From: Methylococcaceae bacterium
GTDB taxonomy: Bacteria; Pseudomonadota; Gammaproteobacteria; Methylococcales; Methylomonadaceae
DNA: 42,796 nucleotides
Assembly: GCA_021736705.1 (NCBI GenBank)
Contig: JAIPFI010000006.1
Span: forward strand, 1-42,796
Reading direction: 5' to 3'
Below are positions 16,605 through 26,262 of the stretch, piece by piece. A program made the position numbers and the translations under genes. Position 1 is the first letter of the stretch, and every line of letters begins with the position of its first letter. The notes below the pieces were generated by a model. That model was not told the origin of the DNA, did not search any database, and saw nothing but the letters and a program-made list of their open reading frames with translations.

Positions 16605-16721
16605 ATGGGTGATGTTATTTGGGTGCTTATACTTATGTTAATCGCTGCTGGAGCTGCTTTTGCGCCACTCGGTTATTTTATTCGTAAATATGCCAATGAA
16701 GATAAAAAGCAAGATAAGTAA
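16605..16721 (+). CDS. Small single-helix membrane protein, 38 residues
   Basis: MGDVIWVLILMLIAAGAAFA begins the protein: a short polar start, one membrane helix of about 18 residues, then PLGYFIRKYANEDKKQDK, a positively charged tail. The ribosome site AGAGGTG lies eight bases upstream, a sigma-70-like promoter precedes it, and a strong terminator follows ten bases after the stop, so it is a complete one-gene transcription unit. It is transcribed divergently from pqqA. No family recognised; the topology suggests a small subunit or regulator of a membrane complex. Confidence 0.7.
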   Translation: MGDVIWVLILMLIAAGAAFAPLGYFIRKYANEDKKQDK

Positions 16722-16730
16722 GATAAGTTA

Positions 16731-16758
16731 ATGGCTACCCGCACGGGTAGCCATTTTT
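16731..16758 (+). terminator. Rho-independent terminator after the 38-residue peptide gene
   Basis: ATGGCTACCC (16731-16740), loop GCAC, GGGTAGCCAT (16745-16754), followed by TTTTT. A perfect 10-bp stem. It overlaps the last codon region of moeB on the opposite strand. Confidence 0.9.
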
Positions 16759-17497
16759 AACCACAGCTAGGACAGCTAGGATTTCTTTTTAAACGCATGG
16801 TCTGCCATTCCATTGTTAAGCCATCCAACAATAATAAGCGCCCTGCCAAGCTTTCTCCAATATTCATAATCAGTTTTAAGGTTTCCAGAGCCTGAATGCT
16901 GCCAATAATGCCGGTAATCGGTGCAATAACGCCATTAGTGGCGCAATTCTGTAATTCCTCTCCACTCTCTGCATATAAACAGTTATAGCAAGGGCTATCG
17001 TTATGCCCTGGTGTAAAAACACTGACTTGTCCCTCAAAGCGAATTGCCGCACCTGAGACTAGCGCTGTTTTATGCTTTACGCAGGCGCTATTGATAGCAA
17101 AGCGCGTACTGAAATTATCGGAACAATCTAAGACCACATCGGCATCGTTAACGGCTTTTTCTAAGGCTTCACCCTCCAGGCGTTGCTTGATAGCGATTAC
17201 TTTTATATCAGGATTTATATTATTTAATGTTTGTTGGGTTGAAATAACTTTATCTATCCCAATATCGCTTGTGTAATGAGCTATCTGTCGTTGTAAATTG
17301 GATAAGTCAACTTGGTCAGCATCATAAAGAGTGATATTGCCCACTCCCGCCGCAGCTAGATACATCGCGGCAGGAGAACCTAAGCCGCCAGCACCAATAA
17401 TCAGTATACGGGCATTAAGCAGTTTTTCTTGCCCTTCAATGTCCACTTGGGGGAGCATGATTTGACGGCTGTAGCGTAAGAGTTGATCGTCGTTCAT
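16757..17497 (-). CDS. moeB: MoeB/ThiF-family adenylyltransferase (E1-like)
   Basis: Activates the C-terminal glycine of a sulfur carrier (MoaD or ThiS) by adenylation. The start is set at ATG 17497 (MNDDQLLRYSRQIMLPQVDI), giving 246 residues as usual for MoeB; the frame extends upstream only to a TTG. Nucleotide-binding IIGAGGLGSPAAMYLAAAGVG, DADQVDLSNLQRQI, a Cys in ELQNCATNGVIAP at the family's conserved position, and zinc pairs CYNC and the C-terminal CPSC are all present. MoeB and ThiF cannot be separated confidently by eye; absence of moa or thi genes nearby leaves the partner open. Confidence 0.87.
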   Translation of the reverse strand: MNDDQLLRYSRQIMLPQVDIEGQEKLLNARILIIGAGGLGSPAAMYLAAAGVGNITLYDADQVDLSNLQRQIAHYTSDIGIDKVISTQQTLNNINPDIKVIAIKQRLEGEALEKAVNDADVVLDCSDNFSTRFAINSACVKHKTALVSGAAIRFEGQVSVFTPGHNDSPCYNCLYAESGEELQNCATNGVIAPITGIIGSIQALETLKLIMNIGESLAGRLLLLDGLTMEWQTMRLKRNPSCPSCG

Positions 17498-17543
17498 TTT
17501 GATTTTCAAATTTTGGGAAGTGAACGCAAATGATGCCACAAAC

Positions 17544-17571
17544 TTGACAGACTGCAAAAGTGGATTATTAT
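17544..17571 (+). promoter_or_regulatory. groESL sigma-70 promoter
   Basis: TTGACA (17544-17549), 16 bases, TATTAT (17566-17571). The -35 is perfect and the -10 matches at five of six positions. It ends where the CIRCE operator starts, so HrcA binding would block initiation. Confidence 0.7.
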
Positions 17572-17597
17572 TAGCACTCGTATTGAGTGAGTGCTAA
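17571..17597 (+). promoter_or_regulatory. CIRCE operator (HrcA binding site)
   Basis: TTAGCACTC (17571-17579), nine bases, GAGTGCTAA (17589-17597): an exact match to the CIRCE consensus inverted repeat. It lies between the promoter and groES and predicts HrcA repression of groESL, relieved on heat stress. Confidence 0.97.
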
Positions 17598-17643
17598 ATG
17601 GTTTTAGTTTTTTAATTTTTTATTATTTTTAGGAGATATTTGA

Positions 17644-17931
17644 ATGAAAATACGCCCTTTACACGACCGTGTGATTGTTAAACGTGTTGCAGAAGAAACA
17701 AAAACAGCGGGTGGTATCGTATTACCTGGTTCAGCAACTGAAAAACCAAGTGAAGGCGAAGTATTGGCGGTAGGTGCTGGTAAAGTTTTAGATAACGGCC
17801 AAATACATGAGTTACACGTTAAAGTTGGCGATAGAGTATTGTTTGGTAAATACTCAGGTAGCGAAGTTAAAATCGACGGTGAAGAAGTTATCGTGATGCG
17901 TGAAGACGATATCATGGGTATCTTAGGTTAA
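17644..17931 (+). CDS. groES: Co-chaperonin GroES
   Basis: 95-residue heptameric lid of the GroEL chamber. [18 protein letters not shown], the mobile loop [20 protein letters not shown], and the closing [15 protein letters not shown] are standard. GGAGAT lies eight to ten bases before the ATG. First gene of groESL, under the CIRCE promoter. Confidence 0.98.
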   Translation: MKIRPLHDRVIVKRVAEETKTAGGIVLPGSATEKPSEGEVLAVGAGKVLDNGQIHELHVKVGDRVLFGKYSGSEVKIDGEEVIVMREDDIMGILG

Positions 17932-17973
17932 ACCTAGATATACCTAGAATTCATACCAACATTCAACCAATAA

Positions 17974-19638
<1,665 letters not shown>

Positions 19639-19666
19639 GCTCCGCTTATTGTCTATTTGCTTAAAT

Positions 19667-19704
19667 AAAAGCCCCGTTACCTTTGCAGATAGCGGGGCTT
19701 TTTT
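19667..19704 (+). terminator. Rho-independent terminator of groESL
   Basis: AAAAGCCCCG (19667-19676) and CGGGGCTTTT (19693-19702) enclose a 16-base loop, followed by more T. It starts about 28 bases after the groEL stop. Confidence 0.93.
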
Positions 19705-20078
19705 ATGTTTTGAATATTTTGGGGTTCTAGTGTCATGTCATAATTGGATAATTTATTGTTTGTTAGTTTAGGCGGTTCAGTTCTTAATATTTAAACTATG
19801 TCATATAAGCTATTTTAGTGCGTTATATAACGCATTTTTTATTTTTTAATGAGGGAGTTACACGCTTACTTTGTCTTTAACGGTTACATATTTATTCTTG
19901 TAAGGCTTGATTTATGGTTTGTTAAAATAAAAAATAAGTTTGGAATATAATTTGCTTGGTAATTGTGTGTATTGTTTAATGCTAATTTAGGATGTGCTAA
20001 TTTAATGCATCATAATTTAGTTGTTTTGTAATAATATTATAAAATTAATCAGAAACTATATTTTAAGGATCACAGAAT
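19705..20078 (+). other. AT-rich upstream region of the CorA-like gene
   Basis: About 370 bases without a gene. It contains a perfect 16-base palindrome, TGCGTTATATAACGCA (19819-19834), followed by TTTTTT, which could be an operator or a second terminator, and a perfect TATAAT at 19946-19951 without a convincing -35. The leader to the ATG would be about 120 bases. Copper control of this region is a guess from gene content. Confidence 0.4.
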
Positions 20079-21122
20079 ATGACAGCAATGGTAAAAAAAT
20101 CAATTAAAACCATTTTAACGGCAACAGCATTAACAGCGACTGCTTTTGTTTATGCAGAAGGTGAAGCTACTACAGTAGAAGCGCCTTCTTATACAAGCAA
20201 ATGGCTTAATGGCGATAACATGCTTGAAGTGGGCACGACTATTCAGGCTGTTGCTGCGAATTCTAGTAATAATGGTTATACAGGCAACCCAAAATTAGAA
20301 AATAAAGCATGGGGTATGCAAGGTACTTGGTTAAGCTTTGAGGTCGTCTCGGCTGCTGATGTAGTTGTTACGCTATCATCATCGACAATGAATGCGCCAG
20401 GAATGACTGTGTACAGAACGGACGGGCCTTTTGTAGGTACAGATGGCAAAGGGGCTAGTGATAAAGCAGGCACAGAAGGTGCGATACATAGTTTTAGTCA
20501 GGTTGCACAAGCAGGTAAACCGGGTTTGATCTGGGCAACCGATGATAGCGTGATGGATTCTTTAGAGGGTAATACAACTGTAAATGGTATTGTTGAAACG
20601 CTTGGGTATGTCAACGGATCCAGCAAAGACTATGTTAACTTTTATGAGGAGCAAATTTTATCTGGTGCTCATGATTTAAGTATTGACAATCGTTTTGAAA
20701 ACGGTGTCTATGGCAGTGTTGCGCAGGTAGGTGGGCACCATGCAACAAGTAACTATGCTAATTTAACACTGGTAAATCTACAGCCAGGAAATTACACAGT
20801 ATACGTGGCTGGTGCTGATTCTGACTTAGAAGGTGCGCCTATTGATGTTAAAGTATCATCTATTCCTTTGTCTCCAGCCGATTGTTTGTTAAATGCACAA
20901 GAAGCTGAAAGTCCAGAAATGTACCCAAGAAGTTCAGCGATGATGGACGCTGCTGATTTTATGTCTGGAACGGCACTAACTTATTACTATCGCCATTATA
21001 GTGAAAATAATACTTATTTAGGCGTTTCGTCTGACAACCATTTATATTCTTTAAGCTCTGGCGATACAGAAGTTAAAGATTTAGGTGCGATAGCTGATTT
21101 AATGCCTGCTGAATGTAAATAG
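20079..21122 (+). CDS. Secreted protein, putative CorA/MopE-like copper protein
   Basis: 347 residues with a clear signal peptide (KKSIKTILTATALTATAFVYA, cut before EGEA). The middle is a predicted beta-rich domain with KAWGMQGTWLSFEV, a candidate Trp/His/Met set (AIHSFSQ, LIWATDD, GGHHATSNYANL) and LTLVNLQPGNYTVYVAGAD. The last 80 residues, from ADCLLNAQE to MPAECK, are a Cys-bracketed domain with YYYRHYSENNTYLGV that recurs in the protein at 26263. AAGGA lies ten bases before the ATG. A terminator follows, then a large di-heme peroxidase. In Methylomicrobium album CorA and Methylococcus MopE, copper proteins precede just such a peroxidase. Assignment rests on that context plus secretion, not on clear homology. 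Confidence 0.5.
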   Translation: MTAMVKKSIKTILTATALTATAFVYAEGEATTVEAPSYTSKWLNGDNMLEVGTTIQAVAANSSNNGYTGNPKLENKAWGMQGTWLSFEVVSAADVVVTLSSSTMNAPGMTVYRTDGPFVGTDGKGASDKAGTEGAIHSFSQVAQAGKPGLIWATDDSVMDSLEGNTTVNGIVETLGYVNGSSKDYVNFYEEQILSGAHDLSIDNRFENGVYGSVAQVGGHHATSNYANLTLVNLQPGNYTVYVAGADSDLEGAPIDVKVSSIPLSPADCLLNAQEAESPEMYPRSSAMMDAADFMSGTALTYYYRHYSENNTYLGVSSDNHLYSLSSGDTEVKDLGAIADLMPAECK

Positions 21123-21131
21123 GCTTATGCT

Positions 21132-21172
21132 AAGACAAGTCGGTATCTTATAGATGCTGACTTGTCTTTTTT
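21132..21172 (+). terminator. Terminator after the CorA-like gene
   Basis: AAGACAAGTC (21132-21141) pairs with GACTTGTCTT (21159-21168), with partial extra pairing inside and a T-run after. It separates the CorA-like gene from the peroxidase gene, so the first is probably made in excess. Confidence 0.85.
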
Positions 21173-21462
21173 ATTTATAGTACTTAAGGTTTTGTTTTAA
21201 GTACATGCGTATCATTCTTTATAATATTTATGTTTTACGTATTTGCGTAGCACATAGATAGAGTGTATTTTTGCATCCCTGTCATTCTGCGCGAAGTTGA
21301 TAGGTTTCGCTACGCGCCCTCATGAGTCATTACATGCTTAAACGCGGGTATCTTATTCTCTCGTTATCATATCATTTTGTGCTTTTTAATCGTTTTCGAG
21401 CTTTAAGCTTAATTAACAATAAAGTATTGTTATAAATAATCCATCTGTTTTTCGAGGTCTGT
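21173..21462 (+). other. Intergenic region before the di-heme peroxidase gene
   Basis: About 290 bases with no ORF, RNA gene or strong palindrome that I can see. The last 30 bases hold a weak GAGGTC ribosome site before the ATG at 21463. A separate promoter could lie here, but none is convincing. Confidence 0.4.
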
Positions 21463-23640
21463 ATGGCTTTTTTTTCGCCTAGGTTTTGGCCTTGGTTGCT
21501 AGCGGTAATTTCCTTCTCTAGTATGGCGAGTGGTGATCTATCGCTAGGCCCTATGCCAATTAGTCTTAAAAATCAGCCCCTTCCTAATGTGCCCGGCTTA
21601 TTGGATGGTTCTGATCCGATTGTGGTTGATAAAAGCAAAGCTATTGCATTAGGTAAAGCCTTGTTTTGGGATATGAATCTCGGCAGTGATCTTGTGGCTT
21701 GTGCTTCGTGCCATTTTCATGCAGGGGCGGATAGTCGTATAAAAAATCAACTAGCGCCAGGTGGAGAGTCATCAATTCTTGATTCTGAGCAGTTAGCCTT
21801 TTTTCCGAGCAACTATGCGCTTACTGGTGCTGACTTTCCTTTACATAAAAAACAAGATCCTTTTCAGGAATCATCAGCAGTATTAGTTAATTACGATCTT
21901 GTAGTTGGATCTTCAGGAACATTTTCGGGTGTTTATCAAAATATAGGTCAAGACAATCAGAGTGTCGATGATTGCCAGCGTAGTGTTGATGATATTTTTC
22001 ATGTGACGGGTATCGGTACGCGTAGAGTTACGCCCAGAAATGCCCCTAGTATCATTAATTCAGTCTTTAATTATCGTAATTTTTGGGATGGTCGCGCCAA
22101 TAACATATTTAATGGCAGCAGTCCTTGGGGGGAGCGTGACCCTAATGCTGGTGTTTGGGTTAGTGTTGATGGGCAGGTAAGTAAGCAACAACTACATTTG
22201 ATTAACTCATCTCTCGCATCACTTGCGACTGCGCCGCCAGTTAATGCCACTGAAATGAGTTGTCAACAGCGGACATTGCCGGATATTGCCCAAAAGCTTC
22301 TTAAGTTACAGCCGTTGGCTATGCAAAAAGTACATTGGAATGACAGCGTGCTTGGCTCCTTGAGTTTGAGTAGCGTTAACTCACTGCAAGCAGGACTTAA
22401 CATTAGTTATGAGGCTTTAATCAAGCAAGCATTCAATTCTAAATTTTGGCAGTATGAAGGAGAAAATGAGAAATTTGGTCAATCTTTAGCGGGGGTACCT
22501 TATAAGCAATTAGAAGCTAATTTTGGCTTGTTTTTAGGTTTATCAATTCAACTTTATGAAAGTACATTAATTTCTGATGAATCGCCTTTTGATCAGAGTA
22601 CGCGCGATGCAAACCAGCGGCCTATTGATCTGAGTGCATCGGAGTTACGAGGATTGGAGCAGTTTAGAGTTAATTTATGCTCGCACTGTCATGCGGGGGC
22701 TAATTTTACTACGGTTGCAGTGGATACAAACGCTTCTACCGCGGAGACGCCACTTGAGGTTTTTGGCGATACCGTGAGCGCTTCGCGCAATGTAGTTAAG
22801 CGTATTCCAGGTTTTGTGCGTAATACTGCAGTAACCGTATTTTCAGATGTTGGTTTTGCCTCCACTGGAGTCGCTAAAGCAAGTCAAGATATAGGTTTAG
22901 CTGCGACTGATCCTTTTGGCAATCCTTTGTCCTTTAGTGAGCAATATCTACAGTATTTAGCAGGTAATAACACAGCAGTAAAAGACGAGGTTGTTCGCGA
23001 TGTTCGTGCTTGTGACTTTGAAGAGCCATTGGCCATCAATTTTAAGTCGCCTTATCGCAGCACCAGTATATTTATTCCGGAAGATGGTATTTTGCCTCAA
23101 CCTCAAAATACGGAGCGCTGTTTTTTGGATGCAGGTAAGTATGCATTTATACCAACAGTTGCCGCTGCAAAAGCAGAGTTGGACAACCCTGAGACAACTA
23201 AGATGCTTACTAAATTAAACGCTAGCTTTAAAATTCCTTCGTTACGGAATATTGAGCTAACTGGCCCTTATATGCATAACGGAAGCATGGCTACATTAGA
23301 GCAAGTCATTGAGTTTTATGCACGTGGTGGCAACTTCAGTAATGATGCTAAAGAAACGACTTTAGTTTTTCCGTTGCCTAAGCTACAGTTTTCGGCACAG
23401 AATCGTAAAGATCTTATTGCCTTTTTAAAAACGTTGACAGATGAACGGGTGCGTTATCAACAAGCGCCATTCGATCATCCAGAGATTTGGGTTTCTCAGG
23501 GTCATGTAGGTAATTATTCGACAGTGCTTCCTTATGCTGCATATCCTAATTTTGCGATGGATGAGTTTTTAGTGCTGCCGGCTGTCGGTGCTAGTGGAAT
23601 GCAGCAGCCCTTACAGCCTTTTGCATATTATTTACAATAA
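21463..23640 (+). CDS. Exported di-heme cytochrome c peroxidase/MauG-type protein (CorB/SACCP-like)
   Basis: 725 residues with a signal peptide (WPWLLAVISFSSMASG). Two heme c sites: CASCH at 80-84 in LVACASCHFHAGAD and CSHCH at 406-410 in LCSHCHAGANF. Other family segments are ALGKALFWDMNLGSD, RVTPRNAPSIINSVFNYRNF and FKIPSLRNIELTGPYMHNGS. Ordinary bacterial di-heme peroxidases have about 320-350 residues; the doubled length with long insertions resembles the surface-associated SACCP of Methylococcus. MauG/MbnH-type members oxidise Trp to kynurenine in a partner copper protein, so a role in maturing the preceding secreted protein is plausible. Followed after about 270 bases by a copper-type TonB receptor. 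Confidence 0.85.
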   Translation: MAFFSPRFWPWLLAVISFSSMASGDLSLGPMPISLKNQPLPNVPGLLDGSDPIVVDKSKAIALGKALFWDMNLGSDLVACASCHFHAGADSRIKNQLAPGGESSILDSEQLAFFPSNYALTGADFPLHKKQDPFQESSAVLVNYDLVVGSSGTFSGVYQNIGQDNQSVDDCQRSVDDIFHVTGIGTRRVTPRNAPSIINSVFNYRNFWDGRANNIFNGSSPWGERDPNAGVWVSVDGQVSKQQLHLINSSLASLATAPPVNATEMSCQQRTLPDIAQKLLKLQPLAMQKVHWNDSVLGSLSLSSVNSLQAGLNISYEALIKQAFNSKFWQYEGENEKFGQSLAGVPYKQLEANFGLFLGLSIQLYESTLISDESPFDQSTRDANQRPIDLSASELRGLEQFRVNLCSHCHAGANFTTVAVDTNASTAETPLEVFGDTVSASRNVVKRIPGFVRNTAVTVFSDVGFASTGVAKASQDIGLAATDPFGNPLSFSEQYLQYLAGNNTAVKDEVVRDVRACDFEEPLAINFKSPYRSTSIFIPEDGILPQPQNTERCFLDAGKYAFIPTVAAAKAELDNPETTKMLTKLNASFKIPSLRNIELTGPYMHNGSMATLEQVIEFYARGGNFSNDAKETTLVFPLPKLQFSAQNRKDLIAFLKTLTDERVRYQQAPFDHPEIWVSQGHVGNYSTVLPYAAYPNFAMDEFLVLPAVGASGMQQPLQPFAYYLQ

Positions 23641-23911
23641 TATTGGTAAAGCTACTAGCTGAATGTCAGTCAATTATTTATATAATGAACATTTCGATTA
23701 AGTAAAAAGCTAAATGTAGTAATCACGGCGTTGTGTGATTATCATTGGTATTGAATATAAATGTGCAAGTGTATTTAATAAACACCCCAGTCAGGTGTCC
23801 GCTAAAAATAGGGCGTTTCTGATCTAATCTTGCAAATAATTATAACTATCAAATGCGCTAACCCTGCGTTGATATTGCTTTAGGTAGCCTTGTCAAAAAT
23901 TGAGACATTTA

Positions 23912-26089
23912 ATGAAAAATAAATCTGTATTATTTCTAACCGGCATCGCGGTATTTTCTTTTTTATCCATCACTCACGCAGAAGAAAAAGTCGAAGATAG
24001 TAGCACTAAAGACGATTCAGTGATTTACCTCAATGATCTGACCATAACTCAAAGCGCAGATGATGCCAGTATCTCGCCGCAACAAACACTGAAACAAGAC
24101 GATATATTAAAAAAACAAAGCCAAATATCAGATACCGCAAAATTACTCGATGACACGGCTGGCGTTAGCTTTCAATCAGGTGGAGGTGTATCTTCAATAC
24201 CTATTATTCATGGTTTAAATGATACACGAGTCAAAATCGAGGTTAATGGTATGACCGTGAATTCTAGTTGCCCCAATCATATGAACCCTGCTTTAGCCAG
24301 TATTGATCGAAGTAGTGTGGGTAAAATTACGATCTTACAAGGTATAACGCCAGTAAGTATGGGAGGGGATAGTATTGCCGGGACTATTTCTGTTGAATCA
24401 GCCGAGCCTGTTTTTGCGGAGCCGGAAGCAGATTATTTAGTTAACGGTACGGCCTCTTCTTTTTATCGCAGTAATGGCAATGCTTTCGGCGGTAATATTG
24501 GCGCTGGATTGGCAACTGAGCATGCTCGAATCGATTATTCGTTTGCCGACACGCAAAGCAGTAATTATAAAGATGGCAATGGCACGATTATTAAATCAAC
24601 GCGCTATCAAAGTCAGAATCATGCTGCGTCTTTGGCGTTTAAATGGGATTCACATTTATTAGAACTCAAAGGCGGACTACAGCAGATTCCTTATCAAGGC
24701 TTTCCAACAGCGCGAATGGATTTGACCAATAATGAGAGTGCTTTTGGCAATCTTCATTACACAGGTGATTTTGATTGGGGTAGCTTAGACGGTACAGTGT
24801 TTCTTGAAGATACCAGTCATACCATGGATTATGAACGCGATAGAGTAGATCTTATGCCGGTGCCTATATTTATGCCTATGGAAACTCGTAGTAGCAATGT
24901 TGGCTATAAACTACAAGCGGAATTACCGTTCAATGATGATGATTTGGTTCGTGTTGGTAGCGAGTTTCATAGCAGCAAAATCAATGATTATTGGCCGGCA
25001 ACTTCGACTTTACCTAGCATGATGGGACCAGATACCTTTCTTAATCTTAATAATGCGACGCGAGATCGCTTTGGTTTATTTGCCGAATGGGAGCGTATCT
25101 GGTCGGACGAATGGCAGACAATGTTGGGTCTAAGATATGATCGAACCATGGCGGATACCGGTGATGTTCAGGGGTACAACACATCATATGATAAACAGGC
25201 GCTAGAATTTAATGCCTTAGATCATGAGCGAAATTTTGATACGATTGATATTGCCGCCTCGGTGAAATATATGCCGAATGATTGGGCGAATTATAATCTT
25301 GGTTATGCACGTAAAAACCGTGCGCCATCATTGCATGAGTTATACCCCTGGAGTACAAATATGATGGTAATGACCATGATAGGTTGGTTCGGTGATGGTA
25401 ACGCCTATGTAGGTAATATCGACTTAAAAACCGAAACTGCGCATAACATTACCTTTACCAGTGAATTTTTTGATCCTACTGGCGAGGACAAATGGAGTGT
25501 TAAGTTAACGCCTTATTTTAGTTATGTGGAAAACTTTATTGATGTTGATCTTTGTCAGACCTGTAGGCAGCCAAACAATGGCTTCTCTTATTTGCGGATG
25601 GCTAATCATGATGCGCTACTTTGGGGCGTCGATGTCAGCGGTCGAGTCAATTTATATGAGAGTAAAAAGGTTGGTCAGTTTTCGAGTAAATCTATCATGA
25701 GTTATGTTATGGGGCGTCGTATGGATGGCGATAATCTCTATCATATGATGCCATTTAATTTGAAATGGAGTATAGATCACCAATTGAATGGCTGGCAAAA
25801 CTCGATTGAAATGCAGTTTGTCGATACAAAAGATGATGTACAGGGGATTCGAAATGAATTGGAGACCGCTTCTTATATTTTACTTAATATGAAAACAAGC
25901 TATGCATGGCAATATGTGAGTGTTGATTTGGGTGTAGATAATATCCTTGATAAACAATATTATGCGCCATTATCAGGGGTTTATATAGGCGATCAATACC
26001 CGATGACATTAATTGGATCGCGTCCAAATACGCAGAATTTAGCGGGTCAAGGGCGTTCTGTTTATGTTGGCTTAACACTTAAATTTTAA
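23912..26089 (+). CDS. TonB-dependent outer-membrane receptor, OprC-like (copper)
   Basis: 725 residues from ATG 23912 (the frame opens at a TTG four codons earlier). Signal peptide KNKSVLFLTGIAVFSFLSITHA, then a plug domain (TAKLLDDTAGVSFQSGGGVS, IPIIHGLNDTRVKIEVNGM, GDSIAGTISVE) and a 22-strand-type barrel ending RSVYVGLTLKF with a terminal Phe. The plug carries Cys120-P-N-H-Met124 (SSCPNHMNPALA) and the barrel His303-T-Met305 (TSHTMDYERD). P. aeruginosa OprC binds copper through a CxxxM plus HxM site with nearly the same spacing (Cys143...His323, from memory) and length. This makes ionic copper the likely substrate. Lies between the di-heme peroxidase and a secreted protein. Confidence 0.88.
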   Translation: MKNKSVLFLTGIAVFSFLSITHAEEKVEDSSTKDDSVIYLNDLTITQSADDASISPQQTLKQDDILKKQSQISDTAKLLDDTAGVSFQSGGGVSSIPIIHGLNDTRVKIEVNGMTVNSSCPNHMNPALASIDRSSVGKITILQGITPVSMGGDSIAGTISVESAEPVFAEPEADYLVNGTASSFYRSNGNAFGGNIGAGLATEHARIDYSFADTQSSNYKDGNGTIIKSTRYQSQNHAASLAFKWDSHLLELKGGLQQIPYQGFPTARMDLTNNESAFGNLHYTGDFDWGSLDGTVFLEDTSHTMDYERDRVDLMPVPIFMPMETRSSNVGYKLQAELPFNDDDLVRVGSEFHSSKINDYWPATSTLPSMMGPDTFLNLNNATRDRFGLFAEWERIWSDEWQTMLGLRYDRTMADTGDVQGYNTSYDKQALEFNALDHERNFDTIDIAASVKYMPNDWANYNLGYARKNRAPSLHELYPWSTNMMVMTMIGWFGDGNAYVGNIDLKTETAHNITFTSEFFDPTGEDKWSVKLTPYFSYVENFIDVDLCQTCRQPNNGFSYLRMANHDALLWGVDVSGRVNLYESKKVGQFSSKSIMSYVMGRRMDGDNLYHMMPFNLKWSIDHQLNGWQNSIEMQFVDTKDDVQGIRNELETASYILLNMKTSYAWQYVSVDLGVDNILDKQYYAPLSGVYIGDQYPMTLIGSRPNTQNLAGQGRSVYVGLTLKF

Positions 26090-26140
26090 TAAATTCACCA
26101 GGCGTAAATATTTGGGGCTGAGAAGTACCAGTCTTATTTT

Positions 26141-26190
26141 TTGTAGGAGTGAGCTTCTAGCCGCGAATATCGAGACTTGAAGTCACTCCC
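26141..26190. repeat. Imperfect inverted repeat (TAGGAGTGA type)
   Basis: TAGGAGTGAGCTTCTAG and CTTGAAGTCACTCCCATA face each other between the TonB receptor and the next gene. Similar in layout to the elements at 29756-29795 and 31140-31195. Confidence 0.55.
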
Positions 26191-26262
26191 ATAAAATGAC
26201 ATGGCTCTAAGTTATTTAATGTCTATTCCTTAGCAAAACCCATTACCGAGGTGGTAGTAAAT

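Noticed and set aside
17604-17915. 103-codon open frame antisense to groES
   Set aside because: Overlaps the groES promoter-leader and coding region; composition is that of an antisense shadow.
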